Shown here: piece by piece, positions 8,370-17,018 of the stretch
How the letters are laid out: each line of letters opens with the position of its first letter
Position numbering within the stretch: position 1 is the first letter of the stretch
Source: Cytophagales bacterium Alg240-R148
GTDB lineage: Bacteria > Bacteroidota > Bacteroidia > Cytophagales > Cyclobacteriaceae
DNA: 64,000 nucleotides
Assembly (NCBI GenBank): GCA_900537185.1
Contig: LS999829.1
Location: 186,275-250,274, forward strand
Direction of reading: 5' to 3'
Program-made: the position numbers and the translations under genes
Notes under the pieces: model-generated
Seen by the model: only the letters and a program-made list of their open reading frames with translations
The model's database searches: none
What the model was told of the DNA's origin: nothing

Positions 8370-9455
8370 CTAGCGAGTGTTTAAAAACTGAGCCAATAAT
8401 TGGTGAAAATGGTGGACCCCTTTTTCTCTTGTAGGCGAAAACCTACCCGCTTGGTAAAAGTTAGACCTTATGCCTTTGTGAACCCCTTCCACAACAAATT
8501 CATCTTCTCTTTCGACTTTGTCGAGCAGCGCACCGGCCCCACTGTCTACTTTTTGCTCATCGTATACGTAAGAAATAAACGAAACCTTAGTTCTGTTTTC
8601 AGAGATTGGCCTCACCACATTTATAGATAAACCCCAAGGATAAAAATTAAACATCATATTTGGAAAAACCCAATAGTAATACGCCCCTACATTTTTCCCA
8701 TAGTCTAAGTGGTCTTCTGGTAGATCGAACACTTCCGCATCCCCATCGGCATACCCAATTTGTAAATTTAAATAATCGTAAACTTCTGTTGTATAACTTC
8801 CATAATCCAAGGCTTCGTTGAGGTCTTTGTGCACAAAGGGAATATGAAAACCTTCTAGGTAGTTGTCACAATAGAGAGCCCAATGGGCATTTACCAAATA
8901 ATCTTTAGATCTAGAGGGTTCCAAAACAAATTCATCCAAAGGAAGAAAACCCACCCGCTCTTTCATTTTGTCTATAACATTTTGAAAAGGAAAATCACTC
9001 CCCAAACCGGCAAAAAGCAAAGGCCCCCACTTTATAACCGGAAATTCATGCAAATGGTCGCAGGCCCTAGGAAAATCTTTGGCCTCCGAAAACTCGGGCA
9101 TATACTCGAACGTTCCATCCAACGCAAAGCGCCTACCATGGTACATACATTGCAAATTTCTTTTTTTACCTGGATGGTGGGCTACCAAATTCCCTCTATG
9201 GGTACAAACATTGGTCATACACCGAATTACATCGTCTTTTCCTCTTGTCAGCAACATTGGTTCTGTTAAATAACTGTCCAACAATACCAGCGGGTGCACA
9301 TGCTCAGGTAAAGGCACCAAGTTCTCGTCGCCTACAAATTGCCATGTTTGCAAAAACACTTTTTGTTTTAAAGCTTCAAATACCTCTTTTTCTTTATAAA
9401 AAAAAGCAGGCAGTGTTTCTGCTTTGGTAATGTCCGGGTCGATGTAAAAGCGCAT
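8370..9455 (-). CDS. Rieske-type non-heme iron oxygenase, alpha subunit
   Basis: Aromatic-ring-hydroxylating-dioxygenase-like alpha subunit. The Rieske [2Fe-2S] ligands are Cys91-x-His93 (CTHRG) and Cys110-x2-His113 (CMYHG), numbered from an ATG at 9476. The mononuclear iron site is in DNYLEGFHIPFVH (His211, His216, with Asp204 as the bridge to the Rieske centre). The chosen start is the eighth codon (MRFYIDPD). No ferredoxin or reductase gene is adjacent, so electrons must come from elsewhere. The proteins closest in type are choline or betaine monooxygenase-like members; the substrate cannot be told from sequence. Confidence 0.85.
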   Translation of the reverse strand: MRFYIDPDITKAETLPAFFYKEKEVFEALKQKVFLQTWQFVGDENLVPLPEHVHPLVLLDSYLTEPMLLTRGKDDVIRCMTNVCTHRGNLVAHHPGKKRNLQCMYHGRRFALDGTFEYMPEFSEAKDFPRACDHLHEFPVIKWGPLLFAGLGSDFPFQNVIDKMKERVGFLPLDEFVLEPSRSKDYLVNAHWALYCDNYLEGFHIPFVHKDLNEALDYGSYTTEVYDYLNLQIGYADGDAEVFDLPEDHLDYGKNVGAYYYWVFPNMMFNFYPWGLSINVVRPISENRTKVSFISYVYDEQKVDSGAGALLDKVEREDEFVVEGVHKGIRSNFYQAGRFSPTREKGVHHFHQLLAQFLNTR

Positions 9456-9633
9456 AAGTAGGGGTTTTATTTCCAATCAATTTAAGTAATAAAATTAGAA
9501 TAATACAGTATATTATACTCCGAAGTGGTTGGTCGTACTCCTGTCGCCTGCTTTTCTGCTCTTTCGGTTCTAATGCTTGTACTCCAAAAAGAAACCATTA
9601 AGCAGCAAACCCTAACTGTTATAAGATAATTTC

Positions 9634-10938
9634 ATGTTGCAAAGTAATACTAAAATGGGCCTTTGGATGACTACCGCGCTGGTAGTCGGCAACATGATAG
9701 GTTCCGGTATTTTCATGCTTCCGGCAACCCTAGCACAATATGGAGGAATAAGCCTGTTAGGTTGGGCCGTTTCTACCATTGGTGCACTGTTGTTAGCAAA
9801 AGTATTTGGGTATTTAAGCCAACTCATGCCTGCTAAGGGAGGCCCATATGCCTATTCAAAAGCTGGGTTTGGTGATTTTATTGCTTTTTTGGTTGCCTGG
9901 GGTTATTGGATTTCGATTTGGACTGCCAACGCAGCCATCGTACTATCACTCGTTGGGTATCTCTCTGTGTTTTTTCCTGCCATTAAAACTTCCCCGGGCT
10001 GGAGCATTGTTATTGGGCTTTCCACCATATGGTTCTTAGCCTGGATCAATAGCAAAGGTGTGAAAGAAGCCGGTTTCATTCAGGTAGTTACCACAATTTT
10101 AAAGCTGTTACCTATTTTTTCCATCGCAATATTTGGCCTCCTGGTCCTAAACATAGAACATTTTACGCCATTTAACTTGAGCCAAGAAAGCAACTTTAAA
10201 GCCATAACCATTACCGCAGCCATGACACTTTGGGCCTTTTTAGGAGTAGAATCTGCCACTATACCTGCCGACAATGTTGAAAACCCAACTAAAACGATTC
10301 CAAAAGCCACCATGTTGGGTACAGTATTGGCTGCTCTTGCCTATGTACTTGGGTCTATTAGTGTCATGGGCCTCATTGAACCAGAAACACTGCAACATTC
10401 CCATGCACCTTTTGCAGATGCCGCAGAAAAATTATGGGGAGAAAATGGTCGCTACGTTGTTGCGTTTGGTGCAACGGTAAGCTGTTTTGGTGCTCTAAAC
10501 GGATGGACGCTGGTGTTGGGTCAAACCCCTTTAGCCGCTGCCAACGATAATCTATTTCCAAAAATATTTAAACGATTGAATAAAAATGGGATGCCTTCTT
10601 TTGGAATAATTGTTTCCTCCCTTCTCATTTCACTTTTGTTGTCCATGAATTTCTCTGAAAGCCTTGCGCAGCAATACGAGTTCATCATCCTACTGTCTAC
10701 CCTTACTTGTTTGGTGCCTTATTTGTTTTCTGCGGCAGGGTTGGTGGTTATTTCAATAGAGCGAAAATTGATAAAAAAGAACCAATTTAGCTCTAAACTT
10801 ATCATCGCCTTAATGGCTTTCGCTTACTCCGTCTGGGCCGTAATTGGCTCTGGGAGTACGGTAGTTTATTGGGGATTTGTTTTGCTTATTTTAGGCATAC
10901 CATTTTATATTTTAATGATCTGGAACCAAAAAAAATAG
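9634..10938 (+). CDS. amino acid permease, AdiC-like APC transporter
   Basis: Twelve-helix APC-superfamily transporter of 434 residues. The first helix carries the substrate-binding GNMIGSGIFMLP motif, and the stretch MTLWAFLGVESATIPADNVENPTKTIPKAT closely follows the corresponding part of the arginine/agmatine antiporter AdiC, including the Trp-containing gate helix. The gene is followed after four bases by an arginine-deiminase/DDAH-fold enzyme, so an arginine, methylarginine or product exchanger is the best guess. The substrate is inferred from the neighbour and the AdiC resemblance. Confidence 0.85.
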   Translation: MLQSNTKMGLWMTTALVVGNMIGSGIFMLPATLAQYGGISLLGWAVSTIGALLLAKVFGYLSQLMPAKGGPYAYSKAGFGDFIAFLVAWGYWISIWTANAAIVLSLVGYLSVFFPAIKTSPGWSIVIGLSTIWFLAWINSKGVKEAGFIQVVTTILKLLPIFSIAIFGLLVLNIEHFTPFNLSQESNFKAITITAAMTLWAFLGVESATIPADNVENPTKTIPKATMLGTVLAALAYVLGSISVMGLIEPETLQHSHAPFADAAEKLWGENGRYVVAFGATVSCFGALNGWTLVLGQTPLAAANDNLFPKIFKRLNKNGMPSFGIIVSSLLISLLLSMNFSESLAQQYEFIILLSTLTCLVPYLFSAAGLVVISIERKLIKKNQFSSKLIIALMAFAYSVWAVIGSGSTVVYWGFVLLILGIPFYILMIWNQKK

Positions 10939-10942
10939 ACTC

Positions 10943-11821
10943 ATGCCCATTACTTGTCATTCCGAATATGGATCTTTCGAATCCCTTTTTATTAAAAACG
11001 TTTCTGCAGCTTTTTCAAACCAGGATGCCATCAACGACCAATGGCAAGCTTTGCATTACTTAGAATGCCCGGATTATAATTTGGCTTCTGAAGAATACCA
11101 CCATTTTGAGTCAATCCTAACGGAGCATTCCAACCGCATTTTCCATTTTTCTTCTGACGAAACCGTCGGTATGGATTCAATATATTGTAGGGATGCTTCC
11201 ATTGCAACTGATTACGGGATGATACTTTGTAACATGGGTAAAAATGAAAGGGGCAAAGAGCCAGCTGCGGCATTAAAAGTATATGCAGCGCACGGTATTT
11301 CTATTTTAGGTCAAATTATTGCCCCAGGATCAGTAGAAGGAGGAGACGTAGCCTGGTTGGACCAGCACACCTTGGCAGTTGGACACAGCTACCGCACCAA
11401 TGCAGAGGGAATTGCTCAATTAAAATTATTGTTGGAACCCAAAGGAATCACCGTTTTGGTAACCTCCTTGCCCCATTTTAAAGGTAAAGAAGATGTATTT
11501 CATCTTATGTCTATTGTGAGCCCAATTGACCTACACCATGCCGTTGTATATGCACCATTAATGCCAATAGATTTCAGAAACGAGCTCCTAAAAAGAAACA
11601 TGAACTTAATTGAAGTTCCTGCAGAAGAGTTTGAAAGTATGGGATGCAACGTTTTAGGAATCGGAAATAAGAAATGTCTAATGGTTGCTGGAAACCCCCT
11701 CACCCAGGCCAGGATAGAAAAAGCAGGGTTCCAAGTTCATACTTATAGTGGGGCAGAAATTAGTGTAAAAGGCGGCGGTGGACCTACCTGTTTGACCCGA
11801 CCAATAAAAAGAAGATTTTAA
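10943..11821 (+). CDS. DDAH / arginine-deiminase-fold amidinohydrolase
   Basis: Guanidine-modifying enzyme of 292 residues with the pentein (alpha/beta propeller) fold. Catalytic elements are visible: the substrate loop YCRDAS (Arg83-Asp84), the acidic motif VEGGD (Glu132, Asp135), His187 in DVFHLMS and the nucleophile Cys283 in GGGGPTCLTRP. Length and motif spacing fit dimethylarginine dimethylaminohydrolase-like proteins, which are shorter than classical arginine deiminase. It would hydrolyse arginine or a methylated arginine to citrulline plus ammonia or an amine. It is in an operon with the AdiC-like permease, and a hairpin terminator follows. Confidence 0.85.
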   Translation: MPITCHSEYGSFESLFIKNVSAAFSNQDAINDQWQALHYLECPDYNLASEEYHHFESILTEHSNRIFHFSSDETVGMDSIYCRDASIATDYGMILCNMGKNERGKEPAAALKVYAAHGISILGQIIAPGSVEGGDVAWLDQHTLAVGHSYRTNAEGIAQLKLLLEPKGITVLVTSLPHFKGKEDVFHLMSIVSPIDLHHAVVYAPLMPIDFRNELLKRNMNLIEVPAEEFESMGCNVLGIGNKKCLMVAGNPLTQARIEKAGFQVHTYSGAEISVKGGGGPTCLTRPIKRRF

Positions 11822-11846
11822 GGTGTGCTTACCCGCACACCTTAAA
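11817..11846. terminator. bidirectional hairpin terminator
   Basis: A 12-bp perfect stem (TTTAAGGTGTGC / GCACACCTTAAA) with a six-base loop lies between two convergent genes and overlaps the stop codon of the plus-strand gene. AT-rich flanks on both sides fit termination in both directions. Confidence 0.75.
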
Positions 11847-11847
11847 T

Positions 11848-13170
11848 TTATTTAAAACAATGCATCGGGTCTATGGGCTGGTTATTTTTTAACACTTCAT
11901 AATGCAAGTGCGGTGCAGTGGATGCCCCGGTTGACCCTACATACCCAATTATTTCACCAGCGGCAACCACTTCGTTTTCTTCTACATGGAAGCTATTCAA
12001 ATGTGCATATTGTGTCGTATATTCTGTACCGTGCTGCAATATGATTAAATTACCATGTGCTCCTTTTTCTTGAGCAAACACAACTTTACCAGCGGCAGTT
12101 GCTACAACTGGCGTATTGGTTTTTGCCTTAAAGTCAATGCCTCTATGCAACACTTCTTTTTTAGTTAAAGGGTGTATGCGCTTGCCATAGCCTGAAGTTA
12201 TGATGGCGTTCTTCCCTTCCTTTAATGGGTAAAGCCCTGGTGCATCCGGTTGTTCCATTACAATAGTGATGGGCTGAGTGGTTTCAATTTTATTTGAAAA
12301 TTCTACTGAAAAGAGCAACATAGGCACCAGCAAAATTGGTCCGATAAAACTGAATAATAAGATTTTGCCCTTAGGCTTTTTTTGGTTGTCTAACATTTTG
12401 AGTCTTTGTTTAGTTAATGAATGATTAAATGCGCTTGCCATAGCCATGGGGGAATTGGTTTGGAGCGTATGTTTTACAATTAGCAGTTGATAGTTGAGCG
12501 AGTCAAAGCCTGCTTCAACCATTTTTTTATCTACAATAAATTCATGGTTTTCCTTCGCCTTTTTTATTAAGACTGGTAACAACGGGTTGTACCATAATAG
12601 AACGCCCAATAATTCCAAAGAAATTACATCCCAGCTATGCCGGCCAGCAATATGTAGTTGTTCGTGTTTGTAAACCAACTTTTGTTCTTGAGCGGTCATA
12701 CCTTTTGGGTTTATAAAAATTTTGTTCCAAAAAGAAAAGGAAGGAAGGTGTTGGGGCAATAAATGATAACTTCCGATTTTAATAGAATTTTTGGAGACCT
12801 TCCTTACCAGCATAATGTTCCGTATAAATTTGAATAGGAACCATGCACACCCCATCAAATACAACGCGAACCATATTTTAGGACTGGCAGCAGTAACAGG
12901 CTGGTCTTCTATTACAGGTGCATTTTCGGCTATTTCGAGCCATTGGCCATTGGCTTCTAAGATCGATTGAATGGGCATTCCGTTTGGAATCGATTGGTGG
13001 CCAACCGACACGTGCAGCAGCGGGATGCTCAAGGATGCCAAACAAATGCCCAGAATAAAAACACGTTGTAGGTTAAAATCAAAACGTATTTTTTTAATCA
13101 CCCAAAACACAGCTATAAAAAAGCCCAGGCAAATATTTGCTTCAACGGTATATATTAAAAATGAATTCAT
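11848..13170 (-). CDS. BlaR1/MecR1-type M56 membrane protease fused to an M23 endopeptidase
   Basis: The first 290 residues are a BlaR1-like M56 protease: four hydrophobic segments (about 5-25, 36-53, 98-122 and 270-290) and the zinc motif HEQLH at 169-173. Where BlaR1 carries a penicillin-binding sensor, this protein has a periplasmic M23/LytM domain (about 315-440) with the ligands His342 and Asp346 (HRGIDF), His390 and HLH 421-423. M23 enzymes cut peptidoglycan peptides. The gene overlaps the BlaI-type repressor gene by four bases (ATGA). The pair probably senses or remodels the cell wall and cleaves the repressor; which domain does the sensing is inference. Confidence 0.85.
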   Translation of the reverse strand: MNSFLIYTVEANICLGFFIAVFWVIKKIRFDFNLQRVFILGICLASLSIPLLHVSVGHQSIPNGMPIQSILEANGQWLEIAENAPVIEDQPVTAASPKIWFALYLMGCAWFLFKFIRNIMLVRKVSKNSIKIGSYHLLPQHLPSFSFWNKIFINPKGMTAQEQKLVYKHEQLHIAGRHSWDVISLELLGVLLWYNPLLPVLIKKAKENHEFIVDKKMVEAGFDSLNYQLLIVKHTLQTNSPMAMASAFNHSLTKQRLKMLDNQKKPKGKILLFSFIGPILLVPMLLFSVEFSNKIETTQPITIVMEQPDAPGLYPLKEGKNAIITSGYGKRIHPLTKKEVLHRGIDFKAKTNTPVVATAAGKVVFAQEKGAHGNLIILQHGTEYTTQYAHLNSFHVEENEVVAAGEIIGYVGSTGASTAPHLHYEVLKNNQPIDPMHCFK

Positions 13171-13544
13171 AATGACTTCCTTTTGGCAATTTGTGCTTCC
13201 AAAATTTCTTTAATAGATTCCAGTTCTTCAAGGTTGATGTTTTCATCTTGAGCAAAAAAGGTGGCAAACTTTTCCGGCGAATTTCCAAAAAATGAATCCA
13301 ATACCTTTCCAAAAAACTGTTTGAAATAAGTCTCTTTTTTTACGATTGGGTGGTACTCATTTGTTTTGCCATAAGTATTGAAACCAACAAATTTTTTTTC
13401 AACCAACACTTTAACCACGGTAGCCACGGTGGTATAGGCCGGTCGAGGCTCTGTTAGGCCCTCCACTATTTGTTTTAAAAAAGCTTTTTCTTTTTTCCAG
13501 AGCACTTGCATAATTTGCTCCTCTGCTTTTGTTAGTTGTTTCAT
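13167..13544 (-). CDS. BlaI/MecI-family transcriptional repressor
   Basis: Winged-helix repressor. MKQLTKAEEQIMQVLWKKEK is the standard BlaI start; the frame extends five codons further upstream, but the ATG at 13544 matches the family. The recognition helix is AYTTVATVVKVLVEKKFV, and the C-terminal dimerisation helix follows. BlaI proteins are cleaved by the M56 partner, here encoded downstream with a four-base overlap. Two identical operator-like palindromes lie just upstream (13559-13572 and 13599-13612), consistent with autoregulation. Confidence 0.9.
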   Translation of the reverse strand: MKQLTKAEEQIMQVLWKKEKAFLKQIVEGLTEPRPAYTTVATVVKVLVEKKFVGFNTYGKTNEYHPIVKKETYFKQFFGKVLDSFFGNSPEKFATFFAQDENINLEELESIKEILEAQIAKRKSL

Positions 13545-13548
13545 ACAA

Positions 13549-13578
13549 CAAACATACAACTATATTTATAGTAACAAA
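13549..13578 (-). promoter_or_regulatory. predicted Bacteroidota promoter of the blaI operon
   Basis: On the minus strand a -33 TTTG (13578-13575) and a -7 TATGTTTG (13556-13549, matching TAnnTTTG) are separated by 18 bases. Operator 1 occupies the spacer. The -7 element ends only four bases before the ATG at 13544, so the transcript would be nearly leaderless. Confidence 0.45.
13559..13572. promoter_or_regulatory. BlaI-type operator 1
   Basis: Palindrome ACTATA-TT-TATAGT, 15 bases upstream of the repressor start and inside the promoter spacer. It is the inverted partner of operator 2, and BlaI-family repressors typically bind such short dyads. Confidence 0.6.
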
Positions 13579-13598
13579 ATTATTTTCATAGTTTTATT

Positions 13599-13612
13599 AC
13601 TATAAATATAGT
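13599..13612. promoter_or_regulatory. BlaI-type operator 2
   Basis: ACTATA-AA-TATAGT, the same dyad as operator 1. Its centre is 40 bp away (about four helical turns). The two sites lie in a larger inverted repeat with 22-base arms that match at 21 positions (13558-13579 and 13592-13613). Confidence 0.6.
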
Positions 13613-13646
13613 TTTACCAATCGTTTGGTTTAAAATTATCTGCCCC

Positions 13647-14828
13647 CTACGCTGTTTCCAACCTTTTTCTACGGTGTTCCACAATGGTTAAAAAATTGCT
13701 GTACAATGCGCCACCACTAAGTTTTTCCTGCACAACAAGTTCCAAAACTTCCACCTCAATCGCATCCAAATCTTCTACATTTTTGGCATTAAAAGCCTTT
13801 TGGTAAAAGGTATCAAAATGGTCTTTTTTCTTTTTTATGTTGCGCCCAACAAAGCCAGCCAACACTAAAACCACCGACAACATCAGGCCCATTACTTCTG
13901 ATTGCCTTTCTAAAAAAGTAGGTTCATTTCTATTGATGTAGTCGGATGCTCCTTGGTGCAATGGAAACACATAACTGCTTACATTTGCAGCTTCTTGTAT
14001 TCCTGTAAACTTTACATTTTTTGAAGACAAGATCTGTTTGTTCTTCAAAATAGTTTCTTTTATGTCGTAAACCAATGCAGGGTCTATTTTGTCATGGGTT
14101 AAAAGCAAATAGTCGGTTGTTACAGTTTGAATGGATTCTTTTGGTCCACTTCCAAAAAAGTTTTTAGGTACTATAAAAGGTTTAAAATTATTATTCCTCA
14201 GACAAAATCCTTCTACCTCTGTACCTGTCCCAGCTTCTGCTGCTCGGTTGTTATCTAATATTTTCCATTCTCCTGAGGCCAGCAATTGGTTTACGTAGGG
14301 TGCATTTACACCTATAAAAAAACCAATAACATCGTAGTTTGGAAGAATATCTTCTTCTAGTGCTTCTCTTGATTCTATGGTTTTAACATCTATATTGACC
14401 TTGCTGTTTTCTCCTAAAAAATAATGCTCAAAAAATTTAGCGTTTAATAAAACCGATTTATTGTTGGAAAAAAGCTCCTTGCTGTTTTCAAATTTTAAAT
14501 CGGTTTTATAAATGACAATGCCAAAATACGTATACACTGGCATCACTGTACGCACATTTGAATATTTTTCTATGCCATCAAATACGGCATTCGGAAACAA
14601 AATAAAATCCGTCTCTCTATTGTTCAAAGCATCTAAATAAGTGTTGGGGGTTCCTAACTTGTGCTCTATTTTTACATTGTTGTCATTTATAAATTTAGAA
14701 AGGTCCTCACTAGTCTCAGCCATTGTCGAATTTTTAAGAATGGACGTGAACCTATACGATTGGTTTTGGGTACAAGATGCCAGGCTAAACAGAAAACACG
14801 CCATCCATATATAAGTTATTCTATCCAT
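13647..14828 (-). CDS. TAXI-family solute-binding-like lipoprotein with C-terminal membrane anchor
   Basis: Lipoprotein signal MDRITYIWMACFLFSLASC (lipobox LASC) followed by a periplasmic-binding fold of the TAXI type seen in TRAP transport. The C-terminal part SSYVFPLHQGASDYINRNEPTF is the TAXI-specific end motif. Unlike free binding proteins it continues with a membrane helix (VMGLMLSVVLVLAGFVGRNIKKKK) and about 60 cytoplasmic residues. No TRAP permease gene is nearby. It is likely a membrane-tethered ligand sensor rather than a transport component (inference). A start five codons upstream is possible. Confidence 0.7.
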   Translation of the reverse strand: MDRITYIWMACFLFSLASCTQNQSYRFTSILKNSTMAETSEDLSKFINDNNVKIEHKLGTPNTYLDALNNRETDFILFPNAVFDGIEKYSNVRTVMPVYTYFGIVIYKTDLKFENSKELFSNNKSVLLNAKFFEHYFLGENSKVNIDVKTIESREALEEDILPNYDVIGFFIGVNAPYVNQLLASGEWKILDNNRAAEAGTGTEVEGFCLRNNNFKPFIVPKNFFGSGPKESIQTVTTDYLLLTHDKIDPALVYDIKETILKNKQILSSKNVKFTGIQEAANVSSYVFPLHQGASDYINRNEPTFLERQSEVMGLMLSVVLVLAGFVGRNIKKKKDHFDTFYQKAFNAKNVEDLDAIEVEVLELVVQEKLSGGALYSNFLTIVEHRRKRLETA

Positions 14829-14921
14829 TTCAAAAATGACCAAGTGCTTATAATCGTTTTTTGCAAGTAATAATGCAGCATTCTTTAAGATAACAAAGTT
14901 TGGGATTTTAAACTATCCCTA

Positions 14922-15641
14922 TTAAAAACTCATAAGGTCTTTAAACCTTTGGGATTGCCTTCGAGAAACATCAACCTCATTGCCTCCCTTCATAAAAATC
15001 TTAATGCTACCACTGAACCAAGGTTCTATCTTTTCTACCCACCGCAAGTTCACAATTTGTTGCCTGTTGGCTCTAAAAAATCTTTTTGGATCCAATTTAG
15101 CTTCTAAATAGTTGAGTGTTCTTGGAATCATTGGCTTTTGGTCTTCAAAATATATTTTGGTGTAGTTGCCATGTACTTCAAACATCCTGATATCGGCCAA
15201 TTGAACAAACCAACAAGATTCACCATCCTTTACAAACACCTGATCGTTTTCAGTCATGTAGTCTTCATTGCCTTCTTCGATTCGGTCCTTTTCCTGTTTT
15301 TCAAGTACTTTGTTAATAGCACCCGCCAACCGATCTTGCTGTACTGGTTTCTGCAAATAATCCAGTGCGTTGGTTTCAAATGCTTGGATCGCGTAGTTAT
15401 CGTAGGCTGTTGTAAAAATAACCTCAGGAATAAATTCAAGTTCCTCCAATAGTTCAAAACCATTTTTCCCAGGCATTTGAATGTCCAAAAACAATAACTC
15501 AGGCTTTAATTCCTCAATTTTTTCCTTCGCTTCATTGGCATCCGCTGCTTCGCCCACCACTTGCACTGTATCAAACTCCTTAAGCAAACGTTTTAGTTCG
15601 TTTCTTGCCAATCTCGAATCGTCTATTACTAAAGCTTTCAT
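14922..15641 (-). CDS. LytTR-family response regulator
   Basis: Receiver domain (residues 1-120) with the acidic pair Asp7-Asp8, phospho-acceptor Asp53 (LLFLDIQMPGKNG) and conserved Lys (YLQKP), followed by a LytTR DNA-binding domain (about 130-238; FFRANRQQIVNLRWV, DVSRRQSQRFKDL). It is the partner of the LytS-type kinase encoded two bases upstream. The targets cannot be told; gldJ is divergently transcribed from the pair. Confidence 0.92.
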   Translation of the reverse strand: MKALVIDDSRLARNELKRLLKEFDTVQVVGEAADANEAKEKIEELKPELLFLDIQMPGKNGFELLEELEFIPEVIFTTAYDNYAIQAFETNALDYLQKPVQQDRLAGAINKVLEKQEKDRIEEGNEDYMTENDQVFVKDGESCWFVQLADIRMFEVHGNYTKIYFEDQKPMIPRTLNYLEAKLDPKRFFRANRQQIVNLRWVEKIEPWFSGSIKIFMKGGNEVDVSRRQSQRFKDLMSF

Positions 15642-15643
15642 AT

Positions 15644-16717
15644 TTAGATATTTGTTGGGACCGAAAATACAGCCTTTACATTTTCTTTTCCAAAATTCTC
15701 AATCTTAAAATCCGACAATTTCCCAAATAACAGCTCCAGGCGGTCTGTCACATTTTTTAGACCTATTCCGGTTCCCGAAATTTCATTTTTCAATCTGCCG
15801 GTATTCACCACTTCTACATACATCAAGGGTCCTTCTGTTTTTGTTGTTACGGATATTTTTCCACCTCCAGGCAAATCTGCTATTCCATGTTTGATGGCAT
15901 TCTCCACCAGAATTTGAAGGGACATAGGTGGAATTTTATATTCGTAAGTACCAGATTCTACGTTGAGATCGTAGTTCAATCGATCCTCAAACTGAATGGA
16001 CTCTAATTTTAAATAACTCCTAACCATCTCCATTTCTTCACTCACAGTAACTTTTTCCTTTTTATTGAGCTGTAAAGAGTACCGCAACAAATCAGAAAGG
16101 TGCGTAATCATGTCCCGAGCTTTATCCTGGTCTTCAATTACCAAAGAACGGATGTTGTTCAGACTATTAAATATAAAATGCGGGTTGACTTGCGATTTCA
16201 ATGCTATTAGTTCCGCATCTTTCACAGCTGCCTCTAACTTCCACTTTTCCACTTCCGCTTTTTTAAAGTTCATAAAAAACTGGAAAGTAAAATAGATCAA
16301 GGACCAACCCAATACCATTAAAAAACATTGAAAAATAAAAATAAAATAGAGAAGGCCAATGGGCATTTGGTCGGATCCATCTCCTTCCATTACAAATAAC
16401 GTACTGATGGGCAATATGATACAAGCCCATACTACCCCTATAAATAAGGAATAAAATAAGACATAAAGCGAAAGCCTACTCAGGCCAAAACGCACCCATT
16501 TGTTTCTTTTTATATGCCATCTGTAACCATGCGTTAATACCACGCCTACTAATACCATGATGCCATAACTAGCATAAATTTTCCAATGAAACTGCAGGAG
16601 CAATACCGCAATACTGGTATAAACCAGGTAAAATAAACCCCATCCCACACATTGCAGTGTCCAATACAGTCTTGATTTTGAAATTGAATCTTTTATCACT
16701 TTGTAATTTTCTTTCAC
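15644..16717 (-). CDS. LytS-type sensor histidine kinase
   Basis: Membrane histidine kinase of the His_kinase (PF06580) type, 357 residues. Four hydrophobic segments occupy residues 22-145. The phosphorylation motif is LKSQVNPHFIFNSLNNIRSL with His180, and the ATP-binding part shows an N box (LVENAIKHGI) and G box (GTGIGLKNV). It is co-transcribed with the LytTR regulator immediately downstream. No extracellular ligand-binding domain is present, so it senses membrane or small-molecule cues through its helices. Confidence 0.92.
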   Translation of the reverse strand: MKENYKVIKDSISKSRLYWTLQCVGWGLFYLVYTSIAVLLLQFHWKIYASYGIMVLVGVVLTHGYRWHIKRNKWVRFGLSRLSLYVLFYSLFIGVVWACIILPISTLFVMEGDGSDQMPIGLLYFIFIFQCFLMVLGWSLIYFTFQFFMNFKKAEVEKWKLEAAVKDAELIALKSQVNPHFIFNSLNNIRSLVIEDQDKARDMITHLSDLLRYSLQLNKKEKVTVSEEMEMVRSYLKLESIQFEDRLNYDLNVESGTYEYKIPPMSLQILVENAIKHGIADLPGGGKISVTTKTEGPLMYVEVVNTGRLKNEISGTGIGLKNVTDRLELLFGKLSDFKIENFGKENVKAVFSVPTNI

Positions 16718-16945
16718 AACAATTTACAACATACAAATTTTTTTTTTGGACCTAAAAGGTCAAAGGCAAATGGCATCGATCAGTGGTAATTTACAGTTAT
16801 AAGCAATAAATGGCCATTATATCTGTTATTAATCCGTACTTTGGTTTACGCAATTCAACCGATTAATTTTGTGTTTTATCGTAAATTATTTAATTTTTAA
16901 GAACAATACGTTAATATTGTGATGGGCTTAAATAAAAATTGGTCC

Positions 16946-16985
16946 TTCATACGATTTGTATGAAAGGAATTAAGTATTATATTCG
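16946..16985 (+). promoter_or_regulatory. predicted gldJ promoter with overlapping inverted repeat
   Basis: TTTG at 16955-16958 and TATATTCG at 16978-16985 (one mismatch to TAnnTTTG) are 19 bases apart, as expected for a Bacteroidota sigma-70-type promoter, and lie 34 bases before the ATG. The inverted repeat TTCATAC-N5-GTATGAA (16946-16964) covers the -33 element and could be an operator. Confidence 0.45.
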
Positions 16986-17018
16986 TAATTGCTTTAGACA
17001 GAAAAAAAATTGCTAAAT

